Shown here: positions 18,055-25,827 of the stretch, piece by piece | How positions within the stretch are numbered: the first letter of the stretch is position 1 | Layout: the number at the start of each line of letters is the position of its first letter | Assembly: GCF_022836935.1 (NCBI RefSeq) | Contig: NZ_CP083239.1 | Location: forward strand, 186,001 to 250,000 | Source: Ancylobacter polymorphus | GTDB taxonomy: Bacteria; Pseudomonadota; Alphaproteobacteria; Rhizobiales; Xanthobacteraceae | DNA: 64,000 bases | Direction: 5' to 3' | Notes under the pieces: generated by a model | Seen by the model: the letters and a program-made list of their open reading frames with translations, nothing else | What the model was told of the DNA's origin: nothing | The model's database searches: none | Translations under genes and position numbers: made by a program

Positions 18055-18890
18055 TCGAGACGCTGCTCACCCCGTTCCAGTTCGACTTCATGGTCAACGC
18101 GCTCGTCATCTCCGGGCTCGTGGCGGTGCCGATGGCGCTGCTTTCCTGCTTCCTGGTGCTGAAGGGCTGGTCGCTGATGGGCGACGCCATTTCCCATGCC
18201 GTTTTCCCCGGTGTGGTGCTGGCCTATATCGTCGGCCTGCCGCTGGCGCTCGGCGCCTTCGCCGCCGGCATGTTCTGCGCGGTGGCGACCGGCTATCTCA
18301 AGGACAATAGCCGCATCAAGCAGGACACGGTGATGGGCATCGTGTTCTCCGGCATGTTCGGCGTCGGTCTGGTGCTCTATGTGAAGATCCAGTCCGAGGT
18401 GCATCTCGACCATATCCTGTTCGGCGACATGCTCGGCGTTTCCTGGCGCGATATTGGCGAGACCGCGCTGGTGGCCGCCGTGGTGGCGGCCGTAATCGCG
18501 CTGAAGTGGCGCGACTTCCTGCTGCACGCCTTCGATCCCGTGCAGGCGCGCGCCGTCGGGCTGCCGGTCGGGTGGCTGCATTACGGCCTTTTGTGCCTGA
18601 TCTCGCTCACCATTGTCGGCGCGCTCACCGCCGTCGGGCTGATCCTCGCCATCGCCATGCTGATCGCGCCGGGGGCCATCGCCTTTCTCCTGACCCGCAC
18701 CTTCGGCGCCATGCTGGCGGCGGCGCTGGCGGTGGCGGTCATCGCCTCGCTGCTGGGCGTCTATCTCTCCTTCTTCCTCGACAGCGCCCCGGCGCCGACC
18801 ATCGTGCTGCTGATGAGCATTGTGTTCATCGCCGCGCTGCTGCGCGCCTCGCTGAGGACACGCCGGATCGAGGCGGGCGAGGCCGGCTGA
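18051..18890 (+). CDS. sitD: Manganese/iron ABC transporter permease SitD
   Basis: 279 residues, ATG overlapping the sitC stop (ATGA). Paralogous to SitC: SCFLVLKGWSLMGDAISHAVFPGV and GAIAFLLTRTFGAMLAAA. The presence of two different permeases is the SitABCD/YfeABCD arrangement (Zn-type ZnuABC has one). The operon ends here, 7 bases from the convergent OxyR-like gene. Confidence 0.9.
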   Translation: MIETLLTPFQFDFMVNALVISGLVAVPMALLSCFLVLKGWSLMGDAISHAVFPGVVLAYIVGLPLALGAFAAGMFCAVATGYLKDNSRIKQDTVMGIVFSGMFGVGLVLYVKIQSEVHLDHILFGDMLGVSWRDIGETALVAAVVAAVIALKWRDFLLHAFDPVQARAVGLPVGWLHYGLLCLISLTIVGALTAVGLILAIAMLIAPGAIAFLLTRTFGAMLAAALAVAVIASLLGVYLSFFLDSAPAPTIVLLMSIVFIAALLRASLRTRRIEAGEAG

Positions 18891-18897
18891 GAGGGGC

Positions 18898-19818
18898 TCA
18901 CCGGGAACCGAGGCCGAGCGTGGCGCAGGTCGCTTCGCTCGCGCGCGCCAGTTCCTCGAACTGTGCCGCCCGTCCGTTACCGGCGCGCCAGAAATAGCCC
19001 ATCTCCCGGCTGGCCGGCCAGCCATCAAGGGTCAGCAGGGCGATGTCGTCCTCCATGCGGAATTCCGAGCGGGCGTAGAGCTCGGGAAACAGCGACATGC
19101 CCATGCCCATCAGGACCATCTGGCGCAGCGCGTCGAGGCTGGTGCCTTCATAATCCTCCCGCATTTCGGCGCCGCAGGCCGCCGCGAGTTGGCGCGTGCG
19201 CTCGAACAGATGATGCCCGCGCCCGAGGGTGAGGAGCCTCTCGCCGCGCAGCGCCTGCGGATCGACATGGCCGAGGGCGGCGAGCGGATGGTCCTTCGGC
19301 ACGCCGAGAAAAATGCTCTCGCGGCACAGCCGGCGGAAGGTGACGGCGTGACCGGAATCCGGCGCCGGCCCCAAGCCGCAGTCGAGCGCGCCCGACACCA
19401 CCTCGCGCAGGATCGCCGCCGGGCGCTCCTCCTTGATGTAGATCTGCAGCGAGGGGAAACGGGCGTGCAGGGGGGAGAGCAGATGCGGCAGGAAATAGGG
19501 GCCGAAGGTCGGCGCCACGCCAAGCCGGATCAGCCCGCCGAGATTGCGCGCCCCGCTCGCCGCCACCGCCACGATGTCGTCCAGCGTCAGCAGCACGGAA
19601 CGCGCCGCCTCGATCACCCGCATCCCGATGGCGGTGGGCTGGACCCGGCCGGGCGTGCGGTCGAACAGCGGGGTGCCGAGCTGCGCTTCCAGCTGGGCGA
19701 TCTGCACGGAAAGCGTGGGTTGTGAGACATGGCAGCGCCGCGCCGCCGCGCCGAAATGACCGGTCTCGGCAAGGGCCACCGCATACTCCAACTGGCGATG
19801 GGTGGGACGGAAGGCCAC
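18898..19818 (-). CDS. OxyR-like LysR-family regulator lacking the peroxidatic cysteine
   Basis: 306 residues, GTG start with AGGAG upstream. Residues 1-65 are a LysR wHTH (LEYAVALAETGHFGAAARRCHVSQPTLS region); the effector domain resembles OxyR most: IKEERPAAILREVVSGALDCGLG, FLGVPKDHPLA, LLTLGRGHHLFERTRQLAAAC and GTSLDALRQMVLMGMGMSLFPELY. In OxyR the loop reads GHC-x8-C; here the first Cys is His203 and only the second position (Cys215, with three extra residues in the loop) is Cys. It may be locked, respond to another signal, or use another thiol. It sits next to Mn uptake and TerC genes, fitting an oxidative stress/Mn theme. Confidence 0.8.
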   Translation of the reverse strand: MAFRPTHRQLEYAVALAETGHFGAAARRCHVSQPTLSVQIAQLEAQLGTPLFDRTPGRVQPTAIGMRVIEAARSVLLTLDDIVAVAASGARNLGGLIRLGVAPTFGPYFLPHLLSPLHARFPSLQIYIKEERPAAILREVVSGALDCGLGPAPDSGHAVTFRRLCRESIFLGVPKDHPLAALGHVDPQALRGERLLTLGRGHHLFERTRQLAAACGAEMREDYEGTSLDALRQMVLMGMGMSLFPELYARSEFRMEDDIALLTLDGWPASREMGYFWRAGNGRAAQFEELARASEATCATLGLGSR

Positions 19819-19834
19819 GCCTCATAGCTCCTGA

Positions 19835-19869
19835 CTATCGATACTATTGAGACTATGCATTGGAACTAT
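19835..19869. promoter_or_regulatory. ACTAT direct repeats in the oxyR-like/ydcH divergent promoter
   Basis: ACTAT occurs four times on the plus strand, with CTAT starting at 19835, 19844, 19853 and 19866: three copies spaced exactly 9 bases, then one at 13. A further ATAG at 19824 is in reverse orientation. ATAG/CTAT half-sites are the core of OxyR operators, though there they are arranged as dyads with about 10-base phasing. Probably the autoregulatory operator of the gene at 18898. Confidence 0.5.
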
Positions 19870-19912
19870 GATCGCGTCCACGCCATCTTCTCCACGTTGA
19901 AAGGAGGTTGAC

Positions 19913-20149
19913 GTGGACCAGTTCCTCAAGTCGTTGACGACCCGGAGCCAGTTGCTCGATGTCGAACTCGCGGCGGAGCGCCGCCGGGAGAAGCCGGATG
20001 GCGAACGCCTGATGGCGCTCAAGCGCATCAAGCGCCAGATTCTCGCCCAGATCGACTATCTGCGCCGCGAAGGGCGCGAGAGAGTGGAGGTGCGGGCCAC
20101 GCGCCGCCCCGGGCGTTTCACCGATCTGGCCCTGCCGCGCCTGCGCTGA
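19913..20149 (+). CDS. YdcH/DUF465-like small coiled-coil protein
   Basis: 78 residues, GTG start at 19913 behind an ideal AAGGAGGT site 4 bases away, so it is surely translated. The region LLDVELAAERRREKPDGERLMALKRIKRQILAQIDYLRR, described in pieces, has the DUF465 layout: short helix, acidic/basic turn, then a Lys/Arg-rich helix predicted to coil. The C-terminal 20 residues are basic (RATRRPGRF). Function of the family is unknown. Divergent from the OxyR-like regulator, so a candidate target of it. Confidence 0.6.
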   Translation: MDQFLKSLTTRSQLLDVELAAERRREKPDGERLMALKRIKRQILAQIDYLRREGRERVEVRATRRPGRFTDLALPRLR

Positions 20150-20319
20150 CCTTCCCCTTTCCCCAACTGAGGTCCGGGTCCCTCTGACGGCACCGCCGCC
20201 ATGTCGGCCCTCAATCCACCCATGCTCCCCGCATGTCCGCACGAACGGGTTGCGTCGCCCCCCGGGGCGCCGCAGCCCGGCGTGCCGTCGCGCGCCGTGG
20301 AGCCTGAACCGAGGACCCC

Positions 20320-21306
20320 ATGGACACATTGATTGCGCTGATCACCACCGACATTGTCGGCACGCCCGCCTGGCTCTGGCTGAGCTTCCTCGCCGTCGTC
20401 TTCATCCTGCTCGCCTTCGATCTCGGCGTGCTGAACAAGGGCGAGAAGGAACTGGGCATTGCCGAAAGCCTCAGGCTCTCGCTGTTCTATATCGCCGTCG
20501 CCGTGCTGTTCGGCGGCTGGGTGTGGTACTCGCGCGGCGCCGACGCCAGCATGCAGTATTTCACCGGCTATGCGATCGAAAAGGCGCTGTCGATCGACAA
20601 TGTCTTCGTCATCTCGCTGATCTTCAGCTATTTCGCCATTCCCCGCATCTATCAGTACCGCGCCCTCGTCTGGGGTATCATTGCGGTGCTCGTGCTGCGT
20701 GGCCTGATGATCGGCGTCGGTGCGGCGCTGGTGCAGGAATATGACTGGGTGCTGCTGCTGTTCGGCGCGTTCCTCATCGGCACCGGCATCAAGATGCTGA
20801 TCGTGAAGGAAGGCGAACAGGACATCTCCAAGAACCCGCTGGTGCGCCTGCTCTCCCGCGTGCTGCGCGTGACCCCGCAGCTGCACGGCCAGCGCTTCAT
20901 CGTGCGCCAGCCGCACCCGGTGACGGGCAAGATGGTTCTCTGGGTGACGCCGCTGTTCCTGGCGCTGGTGGTCATCAACATTGCCGACCTGATCTTCGCG
21001 GTCGACTCGGTGCCGGCGATCTTCGCCATCACCACCGATACCTACATCGTCTTCACCGCCAACATCATGGCGATCCTCGGCCTGCGCGCTCTCTACTTCG
21101 CCCTGGCCGCCATGGTGCACCGCTTCGAATACCTCAAATACGCTCTGGCGCTCGTGCTGGTGTTTATCGGCGGCAAGATCTTCTGGAACTACTATTACGG
21201 CAAGCTCGACCCGGCGATCTCGCTCGGCGTGACGGTCGCGATGATTGCCGGCGGCATCGTCTTCTCGCTGTGGAAGACGCGCAAGAACGCGCTTGGCGCG
21301 CACTAG
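20320..21306 (+). CDS. TerC/Alx-family integral membrane protein
   Basis: 328 residues with about nine membrane helices. Family blocks: FILLAFDLGVLNKGEK near the N-terminus, the intramembrane acidic motif EKALSIDNVFVISLIFSYF, the ISKNPLVRLLSRVLRVTP loop, and INIADLIFAVDSVPAIFAIT. Alx/TerC homologues export Mn2+ or metalate exported proteins with Mn; tellurium resistance is the historical name. No yybP-ykoY Mn riboswitch is recognisable in the 170 bases upstream. Adjacent sitABCD imports Mn, so both directions of Mn flux may be encoded here. A terminator follows. Confidence 0.9.
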   Translation: MDTLIALITTDIVGTPAWLWLSFLAVVFILLAFDLGVLNKGEKELGIAESLRLSLFYIAVAVLFGGWVWYSRGADASMQYFTGYAIEKALSIDNVFVISLIFSYFAIPRIYQYRALVWGIIAVLVLRGLMIGVGAALVQEYDWVLLLFGAFLIGTGIKMLIVKEGEQDISKNPLVRLLSRVLRVTPQLHGQRFIVRQPHPVTGKMVLWVTPLFLALVVINIADLIFAVDSVPAIFAITTDTYIVFTANIMAILGLRALYFALAAMVHRFEYLKYALALVLVFIGGKIFWNYYYGKLDPAISLGVTVAMIAGGIVFSLWKTRKNALGAH

Positions 21307-21311
21307 CGAGG

Positions 21312-21337
21312 AAGGCCGGCGCTCACGCGCCGGCCTT
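21312..21337 (+). terminator. Intrinsic terminator of the terC gene
   Basis: AAGGCCGGCGC (21312-21322), loop TCAC, GCGCCGGCCTT (21327-21337): an 11-bp perfect stem, starting 6 bases after the stop codon, ending in TTT. The A-rich left flank lets it work in both directions, also for pxpA arriving from the right. Confidence 0.75.
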
Positions 21338-21409
21338 TCCCGACGCCTTCAGGGCCGGGCCGGAAGCCGCACAGCGGCGCCGCGCCCGGCCTTTCCGTTT
21401 CCATTCGGG

Positions 21410-22192
21410 CTATTGCTCGCCCTGCATCATCTCCGGCAGCGTGACTAGTTCGATCCCGGCCGCACGCAGGGCCTCGCAGCAAGCATTCGCTACCGCGAGA
21501 GCGGACGGCTCATCGCCGTGCAGGCACAGCGAATCGAACCGGGTCGGCATGCGCTTGCCGCTCACCGAGACGATCTCGCCCTCCAGCACCATGCGCACGG
21601 CACGCGCCGCCGCGACAGCGGGATCGCGGATCATTGCGTCCGCATGGGTGCGCGCGCGCAGATTGCCGTCATCCTCGTAAAGCCGGTCGATGAAGGCCTC
21701 CCGCGCCAGCGGCACGCCGATGTCGACCGCCGCCCGCTCCATCTCCGTGCCGGACAATGCGAGATAATAGAGCGAGGGGTCGACCACCTTGATGGCGCGG
21801 GCGACGGCGCGGGCATAATCCCGCTCCACCGCGCACATATTGTTGAGCGCGCCATGCGGCTTCACATGCGTGACCTTCATCCCCGCATAGGCCGCCATAC
21901 CGGCCAGAGCGCCAAGCTGATAGGCAACGAGATATTCGAGATCGTCCGCACTCATGCGGATTTGCCGGCGTCCGAAGCCCCAGAGGTCGTTGAAGCCGGG
22001 ATGCGCGCCGACGGAAACGCCGTTCGCCTTCGCCTTAAGGCACACATCGCGCATGATGCTTGCATCGCCGCCATGAAAACCGCAGGCGACGTTCACGCTC
22101 TTGACGATCTCGAGGATCGCGTCGTCATTGCCGATGGCGTAATGCCCGTAGCCCTCGCCGAGATCGGCATTGATGTTGATGCGTTTTGTCAC
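21410..22192 (-). CDS. pxpA: 5-oxoprolinase subunit PxpA (LamB/YcsF family)
   Basis: 260 residues from GTG 22192; the ORF is open further up, but family similarity starts at RININADLGEGYGHY. Conserved blocks: NVACGFHGGDASIMRD, SVGAHPGFNDLWGFGRR, THVKPHGALNNM and LCLHGDEPSAL. PxpABC is the prokaryotic ATP-dependent 5-oxoprolinase opening the pyroglutamate lactam to glutamate. Here pxpA is transcribed away from pxpBC across an 82-base spacer instead of lying in one operon. Confidence 0.88.
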   Translation of the reverse strand: MTKRININADLGEGYGHYAIGNDDAILEIVKSVNVACGFHGGDASIMRDVCLKAKANGVSVGAHPGFNDLWGFGRRQIRMSADDLEYLVAYQLGALAGMAAYAGMKVTHVKPHGALNNMCAVERDYARAVARAIKVVDPSLYYLALSGTEMERAAVDIGVPLAREAFIDRLYEDDGNLRARTHADAMIRDPAVAAARAVRMVLEGEIVSVSGKRMPTRFDSLCLHGDEPSALAVANACCEALRAAGIELVTLPEMMQGEQ

Positions 22193-22274
22193 GGAAGCTC
22201 CACAGGGCTGATGCCGGCGCGTTGAAGTCCTTATACGACAGAGCCTTTCAGGGCGGAACGCGGCGGAGGCAGCG

Positions 22275-23036
22275 ATGGGGGACGGCACGGCGATGAGGGC
22301 ACGGCGGCTGGGCGCGCGGGCGCGCTTCCTGCCGGCCGGCGACACCGCCTTCGCGGTCGAGTTCGGGGAGCGCATCGACCCCGAGATCAACGCCCTCGTT
22401 CACCGCACCGCCGCGCTTTTGGCCGCCGCCCCGCCGGAAGGGCTGGTGGAGACCGTACCCAGCTTCCGCTCGCTGCTGGTGCATTACGACCCGCTCACGA
22501 CAAATGCGGAGACTTTGCAAAAGCTTATTGGCGAGCTTGAGCTGGACGCGGCGACAAGCGCCGGTGCAGGCCGCATCTGGCGGATACCGGCGCTCTATGG
22601 CGGCGCGGGCGGGGCGGACCTCGCCGAGGTCGCGGCGGCGACCGGGCTAAGCGAAGCGGAAGTGATCGCCCTTCATGCCGGCACGCTCTACCGGGTCTAT
22701 GCACAGGGCTTTCTGCCCGGCTTCGCCTATCTCGGTGAGCTGCCGGCATCGCTCGACCTGCCCCGGCGGATTAATCCGCGTGTGCGTGTGCCGGCGGGCT
22801 CGGTCGCCATCGCCCAGCGCATGACCGGCATCTACCCCGTGGAATCGCCGGGCGGCTGGCATCTCATCGGCCATACGCCGCTGCGCTTCTTCGACCACGG
22901 CAGGGTGCCGCCGACCCTGTTCGCGCCGGGCGACCGGGTGCGGTTCGTGCCGGTGGACGCCGGCGCCCATGCCGTGATCGCAGAGGCGGTGGCGCGGGGG
23001 AGCTATGTTCCTGAGACCGAAGGGCTTTCCACGTGA
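22275..23036 (+). CDS. pxpB: 5-oxoprolinase subunit PxpB (KipI-like)
   Basis: 253 residues. CT_C_D domain: FLPAGDTAFAVEFGERIDPE, the loop QGFLPGFAYLGELP, RINPRVRVPAGSVAIA and YPVESPGGWHLIGHTPLRFF, all PxpB/KipI hallmarks. With PxpC it forms the biotin-carboxylase-like half of 5-oxoprolinase. The first ~17 residues are poorly conserved, so a start at the next Met is possible. Stop overlaps pxpC by 4 bases. Confidence 0.88.
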   Translation: MGDGTAMRARRLGARARFLPAGDTAFAVEFGERIDPEINALVHRTAALLAAAPPEGLVETVPSFRSLLVHYDPLTTNAETLQKLIGELELDAATSAGAGRIWRIPALYGGAGGADLAEVAAATGLSEAEVIALHAGTLYRVYAQGFLPGFAYLGELPASLDLPRRINPRVRVPAGSVAIAQRMTGIYPVESPGGWHLIGHTPLRFFDHGRVPPTLFAPGDRVRFVPVDAGAHAVIAEAVARGSYVPETEGLST

Positions 23037-24064
23037 CCCGCCATCTGCGCATTCTCCAGCCTGGCCTGCAGAGCACGGTCCAGGACCTCGGCCGCATCGG
23101 TTTCCAGGCCTATGGCGTGCCGGTGTGCGGCGCGCTCGACAGCGTGGCTCTGCGGCTCGCCAATGCGCTGGCGGGCAATGCGACCGGGGCGGCAGCGCTG
23201 GAAATTCGCCTGCTCGGCCCGGCATTTGAGGTCTTCGGCGGACCTCTGCAGATGGCGCTGGCGGGCGCGCAGGCGGAGATTGAGGTGAATATCGGCGGCG
23301 AAACGCAGCGCTACGGCGCGTGGCGGGCGATCGATGTGCCCGAGGGCGCGCGGGTGCGGATCGGCGCGCTCGCCGGATCGAGCTGCGCGGTGCTTGCCTT
23401 TGCCGGCGGGATCGACGTGCCGCCCGTCCTCGGCGCACGGTCAACCGATCTCAAGGGCGGCTTTGGTGGTCATGAAGGGCGCGCGCTGGCGGCGGGCGAC
23501 CGGCTGAACCTAAGCAGTGCCGGCGCCTTAGGCCCGTGCCTCGCGCTTCCCTCCCCGCCTGCCACTGACGGCGAGGTGACGCTGCGCGCCGTGCCCGGCC
23601 CGCAGGCGGACGCCTTCACCGAGGCGGCGCTGGAGGCTTTCTTCCGTACCCCCTACCGCGTCTCGCGCGAGGCGGACCGGATGGGAATGCGGCTCGACGG
23701 GACGCCGCTGACGTTCCGTGGCGGCGCCGATATCGTGTCCGATGGCATCGTCACCGGCGCCGTTCAGGTACCGGGCTCGGGCCTGCCGATCCTGCTGCTG
23801 GCCGACCACCAAACCATTGGCGGCTATGCCAAAATCGCCACCGTGATCTCTGCCGACCTGCCGCTGGCCGGGCGGCTTATGCCGGGGGCGGTGCTCCGTT
23901 TTCAGGCGGTGACGGTGGTGGAGGCGGAAGCGGCGCGGCGAGCGGCAGAGGTAGAGATGCAACGGCTGATCGCCTCTATGGCGCCGGTGCGCGAGGGGGC
24001 CGCTCTCGACCTTGAGGCGCTCTATGGCGCCAACCTGATCTCCGGCGCCGTCAGTGGAATATAG
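23033..24064 (+). CDS. pxpC: 5-oxoprolinase subunit PxpC (KipA-like, biotin-dependent carboxylase-type domain)
   Basis: 343 residues from GTG 23033 in a GTGA overlap. LRILQPGLQSTVQDLGRIGFQAYGVP, GALDSVALRLANALAGN, YRVSREADRMGMRLDGTPL and LADHQTIGGYAKIATVI are family signatures (CT_A_B domain). It completes the PxpABC set. The final residues run to within 24 bases of the convergent aroQ stop. Confidence 0.88.
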   Translation: MTRHLRILQPGLQSTVQDLGRIGFQAYGVPVCGALDSVALRLANALAGNATGAAALEIRLLGPAFEVFGGPLQMALAGAQAEIEVNIGGETQRYGAWRAIDVPEGARVRIGALAGSSCAVLAFAGGIDVPPVLGARSTDLKGGFGGHEGRALAAGDRLNLSSAGALGPCLALPSPPATDGEVTLRAVPGPQADAFTEAALEAFFRTPYRVSREADRMGMRLDGTPLTFRGGADIVSDGIVTGAVQVPGSGLPILLLADHQTIGGYAKIATVISADLPLAGRLMPGAVLRFQAVTVVEAEAARRAAEVEMQRLIASMAPVREGAALDLEALYGANLISGAVSGI

Positions 24065-24088
24065 GCGTATACTACTGATATTAAAGGG

Positions 24089-24550
24089 TTATATCCGCCG
24101 GATATGCGCGATCAGCGCTTCCACGGCGACGCCATAGCCGCTCGGGCCGAGGCCGACAATGCATCCCGTCACCGCCGCCGCCAGCGGGGCGTGGTGGCGG
24201 AAGGGCTCGCGCATGAACACGTTGCTCACATGTACTTGAAAAGCCGGCTTTTTTACCGCTGACAGCGCGTCGAGCAGGGCGATGGAGGTGTAGGAGAGAC
24301 TGCCGGCATTGATGACGATGCCATCCGCCGCCGTCCGGGCCTCCTGGATCCAGTCGACCAGCACGCCCTCATGGTTCGACTGGCGGAAATCGACTGTTCC
24401 GCCAAGCACTTGCGCCCGCGCGCGGCAATCTTCCGCGATGTCTTCCAGCGTCAGCGCGCCATAGGGGCCGGTGGGGTCGAGGCCGTAGAGATTGGTGTTG
24501 GCGCCATTGAGCACGAACAGGCGGACGGGTGGCACGCTCATGATAGTCAA
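24089..24550 (-). CDS. aroQ: Type II 3-dehydroquinate dehydratase family protein
   Basis: 153 residues. FVLNGANTNLYG, GPYG with the catalytic Tyr30, FRQSNHEGVLVDWIQEA, VHVSNVFMREPFRHHAPLAA with His107, and GPSGYGVAVEALI identify the dodecameric type II dehydroquinase. Two usual positions differ: NPGAYTHTS reads NAGSLSYTS, which alters the substrate-binding loop. As last gene of a catabolic cluster (monooxygenase, RidA, DUF1028, GlcG, GST), it may be a pathway-specific dehydratase or a catabolic quinate-type enzyme rather than the biosynthetic AroQ. Start at 24550 or three codons later. Confidence 0.8.
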   Translation of the reverse strand: MTIMSVPPVRLFVLNGANTNLYGLDPTGPYGALTLEDIAEDCRARAQVLGGTVDFRQSNHEGVLVDWIQEARTAADGIVINAGSLSYTSIALLDALSAVKKPAFQVHVSNVFMREPFRHHAPLAAAVTGCIVGLGPSGYGVAVEALIAHIRRI

Positions 24551-24568
24551 CGCCTTTTCCAGAAGATG

Positions 24569-25195
24569 TCAGGCCGTGCGCTCGCGCGGGCGGGTGGCGG
24601 CCATGGCGGGGCGCGCATCGAAGCCGGCGAACCACTCCGCCGCCGCCGGACGACCCTCCCTCCATTGCAAATTCGCATAGCGGAAGTCGAGATAGCCGAG
24701 CGCGCAGCCGAGGCTGATGAGGCCGATGTGGTGGACAGTGTGTCCGATGAGGCCGGTATGGACAGACTGCTCGATGGCATCGAGCGCGCCGGTTATCTTC
24801 GCCATCTGCGCCCGCGACCATTCCGGCCAGCGCAGCGCCTCCGGCCGCATGACGTTCTCATAGCGATTGCCGACGGCGGCATCGAGCAACCCGTCGCCGA
24901 GCGCCTGCAGGGTCAGCGCCGACCAGCGCGCCGGGCCGGTGGGGAAGATGGCGCTGTCGCCGGCGAGGTCGGCGAGATATTCGCAGATCACCGCGCTGTC
25001 ATAGAGCACCGTGCCATCGTCCAGCACCAGCGCCGGAATCTTGCCGAGCGGGTTGAGGCTGGTCAGCGCCGGGTCGCGCGTGAGCGGGCTGGCGGCGTTG
25101 AAGACGATCTCGATCCGGTCCGCGAGGCCGGTTTCCAGCGCGACGACCATGACCTTGCGCACGAAGGGCGATGTGGGGGCGTGCAGCAGTTTCAC
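24569..25195 (-). CDS. Glutathione S-transferase family protein
   Basis: 208 residues, GTG start overlapping the glcG-like stop (GTGA). Thioredoxin-fold N-terminus with SPFVRKVMVVALETGL, LNPLGKIPALVLDDGTVLYDSAVICEYL (cis-Pro and the SNAIL-like Asp-Ser), then an all-helical C-terminal domain. No Cys replaces the catalytic Ser of the N-terminal SPFVRK motif. Likely handles an electrophilic intermediate of the neighbouring monooxygenase pathway; substrate not predictable. Confidence 0.85.
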   Translation of the reverse strand: MKLLHAPTSPFVRKVMVVALETGLADRIEIVFNAASPLTRDPALTSLNPLGKIPALVLDDGTVLYDSAVICEYLADLAGDSAIFPTGPARWSALTLQALGDGLLDAAVGNRYENVMRPEALRWPEWSRAQMAKITGALDAIEQSVHTGLIGHTVHHIGLISLGCALGYLDFRYANLQWREGRPAAAEWFAGFDARPAMAATRPRERTA

Positions 25196-25617
25196 GGAAT
25201 CTGATCCTCCGCGCCAATGGCGGCCAAAGCGGCGCGCGCCACTTCGACATCCTCCGCCCCCTTGCCCGAGCCGACCCCGATGCCGCCGACGCAGACGCCG
25301 TCGATGATGATGGGCAGGCCGCCTTCCAGATTGGTCAGACGCTGGCCGGCGGCGAGCGAAAGCTTGATCTCGTCGGCCGGATTCAGCCGCGAGGAAGGCT
25401 GGCGGTGCGAGGCGGCGGTGATCGCCTTGGACAGCGAGGTCTCGCGCGAGAGCAGCTTGGCGCCGTCCATCCGCACAAAGGCGAGAAGGTTGCCGCCCTC
25501 GTCGACGATGTTGACGTTCTGCGGCACGCCCATTTCGCTCGCCTTGGCGACGGCGGCGGCGAGCATTTTCAGCGCCCCGTCATGGGTGAGCTTCAGGGCC
25601 GGGCGGGTGACGGACAT
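25192..25617 (-). CDS. GlcG/HbpS family heme-binding-type protein (DUF336)
   Basis: 141 residues. LTHDGALKMLAAAVAKASEMG, NVNIVDEGGNLLAFVRMDGA, AASHRQPSS and GLPIIIDGVCVGGIGVGSGKGAEDVEVARAAL, in pieces, match the GlcG/HbpS fold. Members sit in many catabolic operons (glc, hydroxypyridine and other pathways), usually without known reaction; some are isomerases or cofactor binders. Coupled to the GST gene by a 4-base overlap. Confidence 0.85.
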   Translation of the reverse strand: MSVTRPALKLTHDGALKMLAAAVAKASEMGVPQNVNIVDEGGNLLAFVRMDGAKLLSRETSLSKAITAASHRQPSSRLNPADEIKLSLAAGQRLTNLEGGLPIIIDGVCVGGIGVGSGKGAEDVEVARAALAAIGAEDQIP

Positions 25618-25676
25618 GGGGCCTCGCGGGGGCTGGCTTGAGGGGGGCTGTCGGAGAGGAAATGCGGTGATCGACT

Positions 25677-25796
25677 GCGTGCTTCGAGACGCGGGGCGAC
25701 GCCCCGCTCCTCAGCATGACGAGGCCGCGCTTTGGTAAGATGCTGAACAACAATCGTCATGCTGAGGTGCGCGCGCACGCGCGCCTCGAAGCACGC
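25677..25796. repeat. Pair of inverted palindromic intergenic repeats
   Basis: GCGTGCTTCGAG...CTCAGCATGACG at 25677-25721 recurs in opposite orientation at 25755-25796. Each copy carries its own GC dyad in the middle (GCGGGGCGACGCCCCGC in the first, GCGCGCGCACGCGCGC in the second), and the pair could fold into a long hairpin with a 33-base loop. This outer motif is a common mobile-like intergenic palindrome in alphaproteobacteria. It separates DUF1028 from the glcG-like gene within the catabolic operon and may attenuate or stabilise the mRNA. Confidence 0.8.
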
Positions 25797-25827
25797 AGGC
25801 GCTCTCCCCAGGCGCTCTCCCCTCGCC

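Noticed and set aside
15372..18890. Zinc transporter ZnuABC
   Set aside because: Two different permeases, lack of a His-rich loop in the binding protein, His-His-Glu-Asp ligands and Mur-like boxes favour SitABCD.
20150..20319. Possible yybP-ykoY Mn riboswitch before the TerC gene
   Set aside because: TerC genes often have one, but the conserved GGGGAGUA/GCC loop elements are not found in this spacer; only short GC hairpins are visible.
24091..24105. Palindrome ATATCCGCCGGATAT as an operator
   Set aside because: It lies inside the 3' end of aroQ at a convergent junction; more likely coincidental or part of a terminator than an operator.
25618..25827. Insertion sequence remnant
   Set aside because: The inverted repeats enclose only 33 bases with no transposase remnant; they match the style of intergenic palindromes instead.
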